From contig CP090851.1 of assembly GCA_041879415.1 (NCBI GenBank), positions 434,001-498,000 of the forward strand: a stretch of 64,000 nt of DNA. Reading direction: 5' to 3'. The notes beneath the pieces were generated by a model. It made no database searches, had not been told where the DNA came from, and saw only the letters and a list, made by a program, of their open reading frames with translations. This document shows, piece by piece, positions 27,890 to 37,847 of the stretch (position 1 is the stretch's first letter; every line of letters begins with the position of its first letter). This stretch comes from Vibrio chagasii (GTDB lineage: Bacteria > Pseudomonadota > Gammaproteobacteria > Enterobacterales > Vibrionaceae). A program made the position numbers and the translations under genes.

Positions 27890-28744
27890 TTGATGATTGA
27901 TAAATCATATTCCCTTGCGAGCGGGACGCTTGCCACACAACAGATAGGCAACCCAGAAACGACCGTCACGACGGTCGTTTTTATTCACGGGTGGTTAGAT
28001 AACTCTGCGAGTTTTTCTTCTGTGATTACCAACCTACAAACCAGACTCCCTGGTTGTCATCTGATGGCGATTGATCTCTTTGGTCATGGCTTGTCTTCGC
28101 ACAAGCCGGGAAGTTACTATCCATTTCATGACTACATAGATGATTTACATCAGTTTGTGACTAAATTATCGTCAAACAGACTGGTACTAGTAGGACATTC
28201 ACTTGGTGCATTGATAGCAAGTTGCTATAGTGCCGCCTTTCCTGAAAAGGTGTCAGGATTAATTCAAATTGAAGGTCACGGACCTCTTTCTGAAGCTCCC
28301 CAAGAAACGGTCTCTCGTCTAAGAGATGGGGTACTCAGTCGTCTTCGACAGCGGAGAAAGCCTTCACGTCCTTTAGCAAGCCTAGAGGATGCTATTAAGC
28401 TGAGAGCACACGCCAATCAAATCAATGCAGAACTCATTGCTCCTATTGTAGAGCGAGGGATTGCCGAGTTAGACGACTCCTGGCAATGGCGATGCGACCC
28501 TAATCTAAAATGTGACTCGTTATACCGAATGTCACAGGCGCACGCTGAAGCGATTATGGCGGCTATTGAATGCCCTCAACTCATAATATTAGGCAATGAT
28601 GGATTTAGACATTTGCAGCATAATCGCTACAAATCAGCCCATAGTCCTCTAGAAATCGAGACTGTTCCCGGCGGACATCACTGTCATTTAGAGAGCCCAG
28701 AGCTAGTTTCAGAGCTAATTCTTGGTTTAGTTAACAAAATTTAA
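27890..28744 (+). CDS. alpha/beta hydrolase
   Basis: This 284-residue alpha/beta-hydrolase fold protein has the oxyanion region FIHGWLDNSASF, the nucleophile elbow LVGHSLGALIAS (Ser near residue 105) and a late histidine in VPGGHHCHLE as the likely catalytic base. The substrate is unknown. No signal peptide is present, so it is cytoplasmic. Being directly upstream of fadD, a role in acyl ester or thioester metabolism is plausible but only inferred. A TTTAGTGC/GCACTAAA hairpin without a T run lies at 28761-28780 in the spacer. Confidence 0.85.
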   Translation: MMIDKSYSLASGTLATQQIGNPETTVTTVVFIHGWLDNSASFSSVITNLQTRLPGCHLMAIDLFGHGLSSHKPGSYYPFHDYIDDLHQFVTKLSSNRLVLVGHSLGALIASCYSAAFPEKVSGLIQIEGHGPLSEAPQETVSRLRDGVLSRLRQRRKPSRPLASLEDAIKLRAHANQINAELIAPIVERGIAELDDSWQWRCDPNLKCDSLYRMSQAHAEAIMAAIECPQLIILGNDGFRHLQHNRYKSAHSPLEIETVPGGHHCHLESPELVSELILGLVNKI

Positions 28745-28849
28745 ACAAGTGTTTGAGCCTTTTAGTGCTCATGCACTAAAGCTGTGCTGTAATACCGTAA
28801 TGATAAAAGCGGCGAAGCAGTCGTCAGCTGATAAACGAGGAGTAACATA

Positions 28850-30544
28850 GTGGATAAACCTTGGCTTTCACGTTATCCAAGTGACGTACCAGAAACGATC
28901 AACCCAGATCAATACCCATCTCTTATCGAAATGTTCGAGCAGTCTGTACAGAAATACGCAGACCAACCTGCTTTTGAGAACATGGGCTCAGTAATGACAT
29001 TCCGTAAGCTTGAAGAGCGCAGTCGTGCTTTTGCTGCTTACCTGCAGAATGATTTGAAGCTCAAGAAGGGCGATCGCGTTGCACTGATGATGCCAAACTT
29101 GCTGCAATACCCAATTGCACTCTTTGGTGTATTGCGCGCTGGTATGATTGCAGTGAACGTCAACCCACTGTACACACCTCGTGAGCTAGAGCACCAACTG
29201 AACGATTCAGGTGCAAAGGCGATTGTTATCGTTTCGAACTTCGCGAGTACGCTTGAGAAAGTGGTCGATAACACTCCTGTGAAGCACGTAGTACTGACTA
29301 GTCTTGGTCAAATGCTACCTCGTGCGAAAGGTACTATTGTCGATTTCGTCGTGAAATACGTGAAAGGTATGGTTCCTAAGTATGATCTACCAGGTGCTAT
29401 CTCTTTTAGAAAAGCGCTGCATAAAGGTCGTCGCCTTCAGTATGTAAAACCATTTATGACTGGGGATGATATTGCATTCCTTCAGTACACTGGTGGCACT
29501 ACGGGTGTTGCGAAGGGTGCAATCCTAACGCATCGCAATATGATCGCGAACGTACTTCAAGCGAAAGGGGCGTATGGTCCGGTTCTACATGAAGGCCGAG
29601 AGTTAGTAGTAACAGCATTGCCGCTGTATCACGTATTTGCACTGACAGTAAACTGCTTGCTGTTCGTAGAAATGGGTGGTCGTAACCTTCTTATCACTAA
29701 CCCTCGTGATATTCCTGGTTTCATCAAAGAGCTGCAAAAGGTTCCGTTTACCGCAATTACCGGTGTAAACACACTATTTAATGCGTTAGTAAATAACGAA
29801 GATTTCCATGAATTAGACTTCAGTAACCTACGCCTATCTGTTGGTGGTGGTATGGCGGTTCAACGCGCTGTTGCTGAACAATGGAAGAAAGTGACAGGTA
29901 TCCACCTGTTAGAAGGTTATGGTTTAACCGAGTGTTCACCGCTGGTAACGGGTAACCCATATGACCTAAAAGATTACACTGGTGCGATTGGTTTACCGGT
30001 ACCTTCAACCGATGTTCGTATCATTGATGATGAAGGTAACGTGGTTGCTAATGATCAAGTGGGTGAGCTGCAAGTTCGTGGCCCTCAAGTTATGCAAGGT
30101 TACTGGCAACGTCCAGAAGCGACCAAAGAAGTGATTGACCAAGACGGTTGGTTATCGACGGGTGACATCGTTAAGTTTGATGACGAAGGTTTGCTGCACA
30201 TTGTTGACCGTAAGAAAGACATGATTCTTGTGTCTGGCTTTAACGTTTACCCGAATGAGATTGAAGATGTCGTTGCACTACACGGCCAAGTGCTAGAAGT
30301 AGCAGCGATTGGTCAACCTCATGAAGTGTCTGGTGAACTAGTTAAGATCTACGTGGTTAAGCGTGATCCTAGCCTAACTAAAGAAGACATCATCGCGCAC
30401 TGTCGTGAACACCTAACGGGTTACAAAGTGCCTAAACTGGTTGAGTTTAGAGAAGATCTTCCAAAGACCAACGTAGGTAAGATCTTACGTCGTGTACTAC
30501 GTGAAGAGAACGATGCTGAGCTTGCTAAACGCGCAAGTGAATAA
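28850..30544 (+). CDS. fadD: long-chain acyl-CoA synthetase
   Basis: FadD activates imported long-chain fatty acids to acyl-CoA at the inner membrane. The AMP-binding signature is [18 protein letters not shown]. The FACS-type region includes [15 protein letters not shown] and the C-terminal lysine in [10 protein letters not shown]. The 564 residues match E. coli (561). The start is GTG, with GAGGAG placed 9 bases upstream. No FadR palindrome could be assigned with confidence in the 105-base upstream spacer. Confidence 0.96.
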   Translation: MDKPWLSRYPSDVPETINPDQYPSLIEMFEQSVQKYADQPAFENMGSVMTFRKLEERSRAFAAYLQNDLKLKKGDRVALMMPNLLQYPIALFGVLRAGMIAVNVNPLYTPRELEHQLNDSGAKAIVIVSNFASTLEKVVDNTPVKHVVLTSLGQMLPRAKGTIVDFVVKYVKGMVPKYDLPGAISFRKALHKGRRLQYVKPFMTGDDIAFLQYTGGTTGVAKGAILTHRNMIANVLQAKGAYGPVLHEGRELVVTALPLYHVFALTVNCLLFVEMGGRNLLITNPRDIPGFIKELQKVPFTAITGVNTLFNALVNNEDFHELDFSNLRLSVGGGMAVQRAVAEQWKKVTGIHLLEGYGLTECSPLVTGNPYDLKDYTGAIGLPVPSTDVRIIDDEGNVVANDQVGELQVRGPQVMQGYWQRPEATKEVIDQDGWLSTGDIVKFDDEGLLHIVDRKKDMILVSGFNVYPNEIEDVVALHGQVLEVAAIGQPHEVSGELVKIYVVKRDPSLTKEDIIAHCREHLTGYKVPKLVEFREDLPKTNVGKILRRVLREENDAELAKRASE

Positions 30545-30610
30545 CAAGCGGTTCCACTTGAAACCATTGAAACGCTTAATCTAAGCGGGCGTGGTAAAAT
30601 GATGTTAGAA

Positions 30611-30638
30611 TGCCGACAGTTAATGTCGGCATTTTTGT
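30611..30638 (+). terminator. intrinsic terminator after fadD
   Basis: AATGCCGACA and TGTCGGCATT pair perfectly around GTTAA and are followed by TTT. It separates fadD from rnd. Confidence 0.9.
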
Positions 30639-30673
30639 ATCCGGCGATCAAATAGAAACCAGTGAGAGTTTTT

Positions 30674-31792
30674 GTGGATTATCAAATCATTACCCAATTG
30701 AAAGACCTTGAGCGAGTTTGCCAACAAGCACGTGAAGCCGATGTCGTTATGCTTGATACGGAGTTTGTTCGTACAAGAACCTATTACCCTCAATTAGGCT
30801 TGATTCAGTTATTTGACGGTGAAACGCTGTCTCTGATTGACCCTATTGCTCTTGATGAAATGACACCGTTCGTTGGGTTATTGAAAGACGCTTCAGTGCT
30901 GAAAGTGCTACACGCATGCGGTGAAGATTTAGAAGTATTCCAGAACGCATTTGATTGTACACCAACCCCAATGGTTGATACCCAAATCATGGCGGCGTTC
31001 TTAGGCCATGGCTTATCAACGGGCTTTGCTGCTTTGGTTTCAGAGTTTGTTGGTGTGGATTTAGATAAGAGTGAATCTCGCACCGATTGGCTGGCGCGTC
31101 CGCTTTCTCAAAAGCAACTCGACTACGCGGCAGCAGACGTTCATTACTTAATGCCTATGTACAACAAGCTTCTTGAAAAAGTGATGGAAGCAGGTTGGTG
31201 GGAAGCGGCGCAACAAGAGTCTGATCTACAGGTGGCGAAGCGTATCCGCAAAGTAAACCCAGATACGGCTTACCTTGATATCAAAGGCGCATGGCAACTT
31301 AAGCCACAGCAACTTGCTATCTTGAGACCGCTTGCTACATGGCGTTTGAAAGAAGCGATTAAGCGCGATCTCGCATTGAACTTTATCTTTAAAGAACAAG
31401 ACCTTTGGGCTGTCGCGCGTTTTGCGATTAAGAATCCGAAGCGTATGGAAGAGGAAGGTTTTGATTTCCGCTCTGTACGTCGTCATGGCGCTAAGATCAG
31501 CTCAATCGTTAAGTTAGCGGAACACACGCCAGAAGAAGAGTACCCAGCACCAGTTGAACGTCTAATGGACTACCCGGGCTATAAACAAGTATTTAAAGTG
31601 TTGAAAGATGAAGTGAAAACCGCTTCGCAACACAGTGGCCTAGCGACTGAATTTTTGGCATCGAAGAAACAGCTAAACCAAATGTTGAGCTGGGTTTGGA
31701 AACACGATCGTAATCCAGAAAAACTTCCGGATGTGATGCAAGGTTGGCGTTTAGATCTGGTTGGCGAGAGGCTGAATAAAGCAATCAAATAG
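30674..31792 (+). CDS. rnd: ribonuclease D
   Basis: RNase D is a 3'-5' exoribonuclease active on tRNA precursors. The DEDD exonuclease motifs are visible: LDTEFVRTRTYYPQLGLIQL (Exo I), HACGEDLEVFQN (Exo II) and DYAAADVHYLMPMY (Exo III). HRDC domains follow in the C-terminal half. The frame allows a GTG at 30662. The GTG at 30674 (VDYQIIT) aligns with the E. coli start MNYQMIT and has GAGAG just upstream, so it is preferred, giving 372 residues. Confidence 0.92.
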   Translation: MDYQIITQLKDLERVCQQAREADVVMLDTEFVRTRTYYPQLGLIQLFDGETLSLIDPIALDEMTPFVGLLKDASVLKVLHACGEDLEVFQNAFDCTPTPMVDTQIMAAFLGHGLSTGFAALVSEFVGVDLDKSESRTDWLARPLSQKQLDYAAADVHYLMPMYNKLLEKVMEAGWWEAAQQESDLQVAKRIRKVNPDTAYLDIKGAWQLKPQQLAILRPLATWRLKEAIKRDLALNFIFKEQDLWAVARFAIKNPKRMEEEGFDFRSVRRHGAKISSIVKLAEHTPEEEYPAPVERLMDYPGYKQVFKVLKDEVKTASQHSGLATEFLASKKQLNQMLSWVWKHDRNPEKLPDVMQGWRLDLVGERLNKAIK

Positions 31793-31821
31793 CCAGATTG
31801 TTTAAAAACAAAACGCAAACA

Positions 31822-31849
31822 AAAAAAGAGAGCTTAAGCTCTCTTTTTT
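31822..31849. terminator. bidirectional terminator between rnd and minE
   Basis: AAAAAAGAGAGCTT and AAGCTCTCTTTTTT form a continuous palindrome with A and T flanks, serving convergent rnd and minCDE transcripts. Confidence 0.9.
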
Positions 31850-31877
31850 ATTCAATCTGCTGACGAGACAGTAATGA

Positions 31878-32141
31878 TTACTTATCGTCTTCAGGCAGCT
31901 TAACGTTCAGCTCTAGTACTGAGATATCGTCATCTTTGTGCTCGAACGTAAGGTCAACCATTGATGGGTCTACTTCTACGTACTTAGCAATACACTTCAA
32001 GATGTCTTCTTTTAGTTGCGGCAGGTAAGACGGCGCTGGGTCGTCATGACTACGGCGTTCAGCAACAATGATTTGCAAACGCTCTTTGGCTAGGTTTGCA
32101 GTGGTCTTCTTCTGTGGTCTGAAAAACTCTAGTAATGACAT
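31878..32141 (-). CDS. minE: cell division topological specificity factor
   Basis: MinE drives pole-to-pole oscillation of MinCD by stimulating the MinD ATPase. The 87 residues include the N-terminal membrane and MinD contact region ([30 protein letters not shown]) and the C-terminal dimerisation domain. It is the third gene of minCDE, separated from minD by 6 bases. Confidence 0.97.
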   Translation of the reverse strand: MSLLEFFRPQKKTTANLAKERLQIIVAERRSHDDPAPSYLPQLKEDILKCIAKYVEVDPSMVDLTFEHKDDDISVLELNVKLPEDDK

Positions 32142-32147
32142 TGTGTA

Positions 32148-32960
32148 TTAGCCCCCGAACAGTCGTTTGAAGATGCCTTTCTTCTGTTCCGTTAAGAAGC
32201 GGAAGTCAACTTGGCTACCTAGTAGTCGCTCTACAGTATCATTGTAAGCCATACCTGCATCGGTTGCTTCGTCAAAGATCACTGGAACACCCTTGTTCGA
32301 TGCGTTCAGTACCGCTTGGCTTTCTGGGATTACACCCAGCAGCGAAATGTGCAGAATCTCTTCTACATCTTGTACGCTTAGCATCTCGCCTTGATTTACA
32401 CGAGCAGGGTTGTAGCGAGTCAGTAGAAGGTGAGTTTTCACTGGCTCTAAGCCCTCTTCTGAACGACGAGATTTAGAGTCCAGAATACCTAGAATACGGT
32501 CTGAGTCGCGTACAGAAGAGACTTCTGGGTTAGTTGTTACAATCGCTTCATCAGCAAAGTACAACGCCATTAGCGCGCCTTGCTCGATACCCGCAGGTGA
32601 ATCACAGATGATGAAGTCAAAGCCCATCTCATCCAGTTCATCAAATACGCGACGAACACCATCTTTAGTCAGTGCGTCTTTATCACGTGTCTGAGAAGCT
32701 GGAAGAATGAATAGGTTGTCTGTGCGCTTGTCTTTAATCATCGCTTGGTTGAGCGTAGCTTCACCATTGATAACGTTAACGAAATCGTAAACAACACGAC
32801 GCTCACAACCCATAATTAAATCAAGGTTACGCAGACCGATATCAAAGTCGATAACTGCGGTTTTCTTCCCTTTTAAAGCCAGACCTGAGGCAATAGCTGC
32901 ACTAGAGGTCGTTTTGCCTACCCCGCCTTTACCTGACGTTACAACGATAATGCGTGCCAT
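32148..32960 (-). CDS. minD: septum site-determining ATPase
   Basis: MinD is a ParA-family ATPase that recruits MinC to the membrane. The deviant Walker A is GKGGVGKTTSSAA, the switch region is FIICDSPAGIE, and the C-terminal amphipathic membrane-targeting helix is KGIFKRLFGG. At 270 residues it equals the E. coli length. It lies between minC and minE in the standard order, with 21 bases to minC. Confidence 0.98.
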   Translation of the reverse strand: MARIIVVTSGKGGVGKTTSSAAIASGLALKGKKTAVIDFDIGLRNLDLIMGCERRVVYDFVNVINGEATLNQAMIKDKRTDNLFILPASQTRDKDALTKDGVRRVFDELDEMGFDFIICDSPAGIEQGALMALYFADEAIVTTNPEVSSVRDSDRILGILDSKSRRSEEGLEPVKTHLLLTRYNPARVNQGEMLSVQDVEEILHISLLGVIPESQAVLNASNKGVPVIFDEATDAGMAYNDTVERLLGSQVDFRFLTEQKKGIFKRLFGG

Positions 32961-32981
32961 TATTTTTTCCTTTTATTTCTC

Positions 32982-33644
32982 TTATATTGCGAGGACGTCA
33001 ACGTGTAATACATCGTTTGCCATACTGAACATGGTTTTCTTCTGCCAGTACTCGCTTTCAATTTGATCGCTGAGCCAGTAATTTCCTGCAATAGAAACCA
33101 GCTCGGCTTGTAAATCATTACAAATTATTTTTGCTTCAGTTTGACCACTTGCACCGGCAATCGCACGGCCGCGCAATGTGCCATGAATATGGATGCTGCC
33201 ATCGGCAATTACTTCTGCACCAGCACTTACGTGGCTTAGGATTAATAGGTCGCCATCTTTTGCGTATACCTGTTGCCCAGAACGAATCGGGGTTCTAATT
33301 ACTTTAATAGGCGCCATTTTTGCAGGTGCTTGCGATGGGGATTTACTTGCCGTCATGACCGCAAAGCCAGCTTCTCTAGCAAGATTTTGCATGCGTTTGT
33401 CAGAACAGCCAGCGACGCCAACCGGAATCATACCCGCTTGAGATATGCCATCTTTTAGCTTTACGAAGTCGATATCGCCAGCCACTTTGCTGATGTTGAT
33501 AACCACAGGTGCGGCAGCAAAAAAAGTGGGTGCTTGGTCTACCTTCTCTTGAAGAAAAGAGACTGCATTTTCGACTTGATCATCGGATAAGTGCAAAACA
33601 GATAGCGTAAAGCTGCTACCTTTTAGATCTGGATTACTAGACAT
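32982..33644 (-). CDS. minC: septum formation inhibitor
   Basis: MinC blocks FtsZ assembly away from midcell. It has an N-terminal FtsZ-inhibiting domain and a C-terminal beta-helix domain ([20 protein letters not shown]) that dimerises and binds MinD. The open frame extends to a TTG at 33665. The ATG at 33644 gives [19 protein letters not shown], the expected Vibrio start, and 220 residues. It is the first gene of the operon and diverges from ycgL across a ~220-base spacer. Confidence 0.94.
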   Translation of the reverse strand: MSSNPDLKGSSFTLSVLHLSDDQVENAVSFLQEKVDQAPTFFAAAPVVINISKVAGDIDFVKLKDGISQAGMIPVGVAGCSDKRMQNLAREAGFAVMTASKSPSQAPAKMAPIKVIRTPIRSGQQVYAKDGDLLILSHVSAGAEVIADGSIHIHGTLRGRAIAGASGQTEAKIICNDLQAELVSIAGNYWLSDQIESEYWQKKTMFSMANDVLHVDVLAI

Positions 33645-33864
33645 CGAAAAACTACAGGACCTCAATAGCGAATTGGTACAATTTCTTTATTAATAAAATA
33701 AAGGGCATTGCCTGAAACTAGGTTTATCATGTTATATTCCCAGACCAAGCACAGCAAGTAATCTTGTTGTCAAATGAACGTTTTGTTCCCAATATTTCCC
33801 TAACATAAACTATTGATCTCGCAAGTGAGAGTTTTGTAGTCATAATCAATTAAAAAGGTTTGTC

Positions 33865-34155
33865 ATGCTGTGTTCTATATATAAAAGCTCAAAGAAAGAA
33901 GGAACATACCTTTATATCCCTAAGAAGGATGATTTTTCACAAGTTCCTGACGCACTGATGCAAATGTTTGGTAAACCTAGTTTTGTAATGGTAATTAAAA
34001 TGGACGGTCGCAAACTGGCTCAAGTGAACATCGATAAAGTGAGAGAATCACTGAACACCGATGGTTTCTTTTTGCAGGTTCCGCCTCCACCAGTAAACGA
34101 ACTTGAGCTGTACAAAGAGCGCAAAGCTCAGCAAAACAATCAAGACGAAGAGTGA
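33865..34155 (+). CDS. ycgL: YcgL-family protein
   Basis: This 96-residue protein has the YcgL domain ([31 protein letters not shown]). It is a small alpha/beta protein of unknown role found next to minC in many gammaproteobacteria, including E. coli. The C terminus is charged and probably disordered ([13 protein letters not shown]). It is followed after 30 bases by a lytic transglycosylase gene and is likely cotranscribed with it. Confidence 0.92.
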   Translation: MLCSIYKSSKKEGTYLYIPKKDDFSQVPDALMQMFGKPSFVMVIKMDGRKLAQVNIDKVRESLNTDGFFLQVPPPPVNELELYKERKAQQNNQDEE

Positions 34156-34185
34156 TAACTATCTCAATTCAGGGAGGAGTGATCG

Positions 34186-35184
34186 TTGAGTAAATTTTCG
34201 AAAAGCATATTGGCGGTGTCGGCATTACTTTTAGGTAATAGCCTGACCATTGGTTCAGTACAGGCTCAAGAACTGAGTTTCGAGCAATATGTAGAAAAAC
34301 TAAAGCAACAAGGCCGTGAAGAAGGCATTTCTGAAGCGATCATTGATGAAGCCTTTGATGGTGTGACGTTTAAGCCAAGAGCAGTCAAAGCGGATAAAAA
34401 CCAACCTGAAAAGAAACTGACTCTGGATGAGTACATTCCACGAGCAGTGCCAGATTGGAAAGTGAAGCAAGCAAGATCACTGTATAAGAAGCATTACAAA
34501 GCCTTAAAGCGCATTGGTGATGAGTATGGCGTTCAGCCGCGATTCATTGTCGCTTTATGGGGCGTTGAGAGTAACTTCGGTAAATTCACCGGTAATTACA
34601 GCGTTATCGATGCTTTAACGACGATGGCTTACGAAGGACGCAGAGAAGCGTTTTTCCGCAGTGAAGCGATGGCGGCGTTGACTATTCTAGACCAAGGGCA
34701 TATCACCCCGAAAGAGATGAAAGGCTCTTGGGCTGGTGCTATGGGCCAACCTCAGTTTATGCCTAGCTCATTCTTAGCGTATGCCGCTGATGGTAATGGC
34801 GATGGTAAGAAAGATATCTGGGGTACGGAAGAAGATGTATTTGCCTCGGCGGCGAATTATCTGAGCCAATCCGGTTGGGATGACAAGTACACTTGGGGTC
34901 GTCAGGTTCACGTACCGTCAACGGTTTCTATTGATTTACAAGGTCGCTCTGAAGATAAAGCGAAATACCTAAAAGAGTGGTCTGAACTGGGTATTAAGCG
35001 TTACGACGACCGCCCACTGCCAAACCTTGATGAAGACATTAAAGCTTGGTTAATTATGCCAGATGACGAAGCGGGCCGTTCTTACCTCGTTTACAACAAC
35101 TACAATGTGTTAATGAAGTGGAATCGTTCTTACTACTTTGCTTTGGCTGTTAGTCATCTAGCAGACAGAATCAAGTTTGATTAG
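34186..35184 (+). CDS. lytic murein transglycosylase (MltB-like)
   Basis: This enzyme cleaves the glycan backbone of peptidoglycan with formation of 1,6-anhydro-MurNAc ends. A signal peptide (residues 1-27, ending VQAQE) directs it to the periplasm. There is no lipobox, so it is a soluble member of the MltB/SltB group. The catalytic glutamate lies in LWGVESNFGKFTG near residue 129, and the family motif GAMGQPQFMPSSFLAYA follows. The start is TTG, with a strong GGGAGGAG 9 bases upstream. Neighbouring minC and ycgL give a cell-envelope context. Confidence 0.92.
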   Translation: MSKFSKSILAVSALLLGNSLTIGSVQAQELSFEQYVEKLKQQGREEGISEAIIDEAFDGVTFKPRAVKADKNQPEKKLTLDEYIPRAVPDWKVKQARSLYKKHYKALKRIGDEYGVQPRFIVALWGVESNFGKFTGNYSVIDALTTMAYEGRREAFFRSEAMAALTILDQGHITPKEMKGSWAGAMGQPQFMPSSFLAYAADGNGDGKKDIWGTEEDVFASAANYLSQSGWDDKYTWGRQVHVPSTVSIDLQGRSEDKAKYLKEWSELGIKRYDDRPLPNLDEDIKAWLIMPDDEAGRSYLVYNNYNVLMKWNRSYYFALAVSHLADRIKFD

Positions 35185-35253
35185 TAGACCTAATTATATT
35201 CATTGGTAGAGCTTGCTTTGATGGCATTTGGCCTACCATAGGCAGAACGAACT

Positions 35254-35277
35254 AAAGGACTCTTCGGAGTCCTTTTT
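35254..35277 (+). terminator. intrinsic terminator after the transglycosylase
   Basis: AAAGGACTC, a TTCG tetraloop and GAGTCCTTT are followed by TT. The tetraloop makes this a very stable hairpin. Confidence 0.9.
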
Positions 35278-35312
35278 GATTTTATATTTTAGAGTTTTAA
35301 GAAGGTGGTCTT

Positions 35313-36257
35313 GTGCTAACAGATAGAGCTGCACAGATGGTGATATTCCATGCATTAATTAAGCACGATGGCTTTACCAGTGCTGCGAAAAGCTTGAACG
35401 TCTCGGTGTCTCATATCAGTAAACAAGTTGCTTTGCTTGAAGACTCTATTGGTATCAAATTGGTACAACGCACCACACGTAGCCTCACGCTAACGGAAGC
35501 AGGGGAAGTCTTCTATCAGCACTGTGAGCAACTGTTTAACACGGTAAAAGCGGCTCAAATGGATATGGATAGCCAGCGTGACGATATCTCTGGAATACTG
35601 CGTGTTGGGCTGTCGCAGTCATTTGGCACCTTACATATTATTCCTGCGATAGATGAGCTCAGGCAGTTGTATCCTCAGTTGAGAATCGAAGTCCACCTGT
35701 TCGATTACAAAGTGGACATGATTGAAGAGCGTCTGGATCTTTGGATCACCAATAACGAAGACTTACCTGAAGGGTACATTGCGCAGCGATTAGCAGATAG
35801 TCAGTTTGTGGTAGCCGCATCGCCTGATTACCTGATTAAAGCCGGGACACCGCACGTACCGTCGGATCTGATTGACCACAACTGCCTTATCTATCGTAGC
35901 CGAGAGCGAGATTACACATCGTGGGCGTTTGATAATGGGCAAGAGAACCTCAGTGTAAAAGTTGCTGGGGATTACTCGGTGGATTTAGCTGAGGCCGTTC
36001 GAGACGCTGCGGTATCAGGGTGGGGCGTGGCTTACTTAGCCACTTACTTAGTGAAGGAAGAGTTCAGAACGGGCAAGTTAATCCAAGTTTTGCCGGAATG
36101 GAGAGCGAGTCAGCTGATGCCGTTCTATGCTGTATATCCGAGTCGAAAGAACATGCCGAAGAAGCTTTCTGCGGTGATTGAGTTCATCAAAGATCATATT
36201 GGATCGCCGACGTACTGGGATGAAAACCTAAAAACGTGCGTTGAACTGCATCGTTAA
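35313..36257 (+). CDS. LysR-family transcriptional regulator
   Basis: This 314-residue LysR regulator has an N-terminal winged helix (AQMVIFHALIKHDGFTSAAKSLNVSVSHISKQV). Its effector-binding domain is of the CrgA/DsdC-like type common among Vibrio LTTRs that regulate neighbouring genes. The start is GTG with GAAGGTGG upstream. The target is unknown. A perfect palindrome (36282-36295) downstream, in front of nupC, could be an operator for it, but LysR proteins usually control divergent genes and this arrangement is tandem. Confidence 0.9.
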   Translation: MLTDRAAQMVIFHALIKHDGFTSAAKSLNVSVSHISKQVALLEDSIGIKLVQRTTRSLTLTEAGEVFYQHCEQLFNTVKAAQMDMDSQRDDISGILRVGLSQSFGTLHIIPAIDELRQLYPQLRIEVHLFDYKVDMIEERLDLWITNNEDLPEGYIAQRLADSQFVVAASPDYLIKAGTPHVPSDLIDHNCLIYRSRERDYTSWAFDNGQENLSVKVAGDYSVDLAEAVRDAAVSGWGVAYLATYLVKEEFRTGKLIQVLPEWRASQLMPFYAVYPSRKNMPKKLSAVIEFIKDHIGSPTYWDENLKTCVELHR

Positions 36258-36281
36258 CTGTTTCCAAATCTATAAATATAA

Positions 36282-36295
36282 TTTCCATATGGAAA
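36282..36295. promoter_or_regulatory. perfect 14-base palindrome upstream of nupC
   Basis: TTTCCATATGGAAA lies 25 bases after the LysR stop and about 110 bases before the predicted nupC -35 element. It has the size of a dimeric repressor or activator site. The protein that binds it is unknown. Confidence 0.4.
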
Positions 36296-36395
36296 AAGTA
36301 TGCTTTTTAACCAAAGTTAATTATTAAAATTCAATGACTTAATTAAAACCATTACTCAAAGGTGATTACCCCAACATCACATTAACAACCGCCGC

Positions 36396-36423
36396 TTGCC
36401 GCAAACGATTTCCTCTATAGAAT
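36396..36423 (+). promoter_or_regulatory. probable nupC promoter
   Basis: TTGCCG (36396-36401), a 16-base spacer and TAGAAT (36418-36423) form a plausible sigma-70 promoter 40 bases before the nupC ATG. No clear CRP palindrome with the correct 6-base spacing was found. Confidence 0.45.
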
Positions 36424-36462
36424 GCGTCGCCTTTCCTAACTACAACTTTTAGGTTGACGCAC

Positions 36463-37662
36463 ATGGCTTCGCTACTTGGAATTATTACTATTTTAGTTGC
36501 CGCTTGGTTACTATCTACGGACAGAAAAAATATTCCACTAAGAACAGTCTCTTTGGCTTTCTTACTACAAATCTCATTCGCGCTATTGGTTCTGTATGTA
36601 CCAATGGGTAAAGAAGCGTTGAATGCAGCCACAGGTGCGGTATCTAGCTTGATCAACTACGGTCAAGAAGGGATTAACTTCCTATTTGGTGGCCTTACGA
36701 ACAACGGTTTCGTTTTCGCGATTAATGTTCTGGGCATCATTATCTTTTTCTCTGCGCTTATCTCTGGTTTATATCACATCGGCTTTATGCCAAAAGTGAT
36801 CAACCTTATCGGTGGTGCGCTGCAGAAGTTCTTGGGCACAGGCCGTGCTGAATCACTGTCTGCAACTGCAAATATCTTCGTTGGCATGATTGAAGCACCA
36901 TTGGTGGTTAAGCCTTACCTGAAACACATGACAGACTCGCAACTATTTGCAGTGATGGTGTGTGGTTTGGCGTCTGTAGCGGGTGGCACGCTAGTGGGTT
37001 ATGCGTCACTAGGCGTAGACCTAAACTACCTGATTGCAGCGGCATTCATGTCTGCACCTGCAGGTTTGTTAATGGCTAAAATCCTAGTGCCTGGCAGTGC
37101 TGACGATGTTCAAGAAAACATTGAGTCTGATGTTGAAATTCCACGAGCAACAAACGTAGTTGAGGCAATGGCAGATGGGGCTATGTCTGGACTTCGTATT
37201 GCCGTTGCGGTGGGTGCGACACTTCTTGCCTTTATCAGTGTGATTGCAATGCTGAATGGCTTGCTGGGTATTGTTGGTGGTTGGTTTGGCGTAAACCTAA
37301 GCTTCGAACTTCTCCTAGGTTATGTGTTCGCACCCGTTGCATGGCTGATCGGTGTGCCGTGGTCTGAAGCTGTTGTGGCAGGTTCACTGATCGGTAACAA
37401 GATTGTTGTGAACGAATTTGTCGCTTTCGTTCAGTTAATGGATGCGAAAGAGGTTCTTAGCGAGCACTCACAAGCGATCGTAACCTTTGCACTGTGTGGC
37501 TTTGCTAACATTTCAACAATGGCGATTTTGATTGGTGGTCTAGGTAGCTTGGTACCAGAGCGTCGCTCTTTCATCTCACAATACGGCTTTAAAGCAATTT
37601 GTGCAGGTGTGTTTGCTAACCTAATGAGTGCTGCGATTGCTGGCGTGGTACTTTCACTCTAG
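36463..37662 (+). CDS. NupC-family concentrative nucleoside transporter
   Basis: This is an inner-membrane symporter for nucleosides (CNT family) of 399 residues. Its hydrophobic helices and the family motifs in AESLSATANIFVGMIEAPLVVKPY, VCGLASVAGGTLVGYASLGV, GNKIVVNEFVAF and CGFANISTMAILIGGLGSL are visible. The frame opens at a TTG (36454), but the ATG at 36463 with AGG 9 bases upstream is the likely start. Ion coupling (Na+ or H+) cannot be decided from sequence by eye. Confidence 0.93.
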   Translation: MASLLGIITILVAAWLLSTDRKNIPLRTVSLAFLLQISFALLVLYVPMGKEALNAATGAVSSLINYGQEGINFLFGGLTNNGFVFAINVLGIIIFFSALISGLYHIGFMPKVINLIGGALQKFLGTGRAESLSATANIFVGMIEAPLVVKPYLKHMTDSQLFAVMVCGLASVAGGTLVGYASLGVDLNYLIAAAFMSAPAGLLMAKILVPGSADDVQENIESDVEIPRATNVVEAMADGAMSGLRIAVAVGATLLAFISVIAMLNGLLGIVGGWFGVNLSFELLLGYVFAPVAWLIGVPWSEAVVAGSLIGNKIVVNEFVAFVQLMDAKEVLSEHSQAIVTFALCGFANISTMAILIGGLGSLVPERRSFISQYGFKAICAGVFANLMSAAIAGVVLSL

Positions 37663-37689
37663 CTAGATGATAAGTACCGAGTGAACGAG

Positions 37690-37725
37690 TCAGTCACTTT
37701 ATTTCCCCTATAGTAAAGTGACTGA
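37690..37725. other. 12-bp perfect inverted repeat after nupC
   Basis: TCAGTCACTTTA and TAAAGTGACTGA are separated by 12 bases and followed by no T run. It begins 28 bases after the nupC stop and may protect the nupC mRNA 3' end. A separate terminator lies 30 bases further on. Confidence 0.6.
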
Positions 37726-37756
37726 TTAATCACAATAATATTCGGTTAGCATGAAA

Positions 37757-37795
37757 AAGAGAGCCTATAGTTTAATGACGTAGGCTTTCTTGTTT
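37757..37795 (+). terminator. intrinsic terminator after nupC
   Basis: AAGAGAGCCTA pairs with TAGGCTTTCTT (one G-T wobble), followed by GTTT. It closes the nupC unit before the antiporter gene. Confidence 0.75.
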
Positions 37796-37847
37796 CAGTA
37801 AACAGATTTGGACCACAGGGCGTGGCACCAATTATTTAGGGGCATAA

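Noticed and set aside
36361..36381. CRP site upstream of nupC
   Set aside because: GTGA and TCACA half-sites are 11 bases apart rather than 6, so the geometry is wrong.
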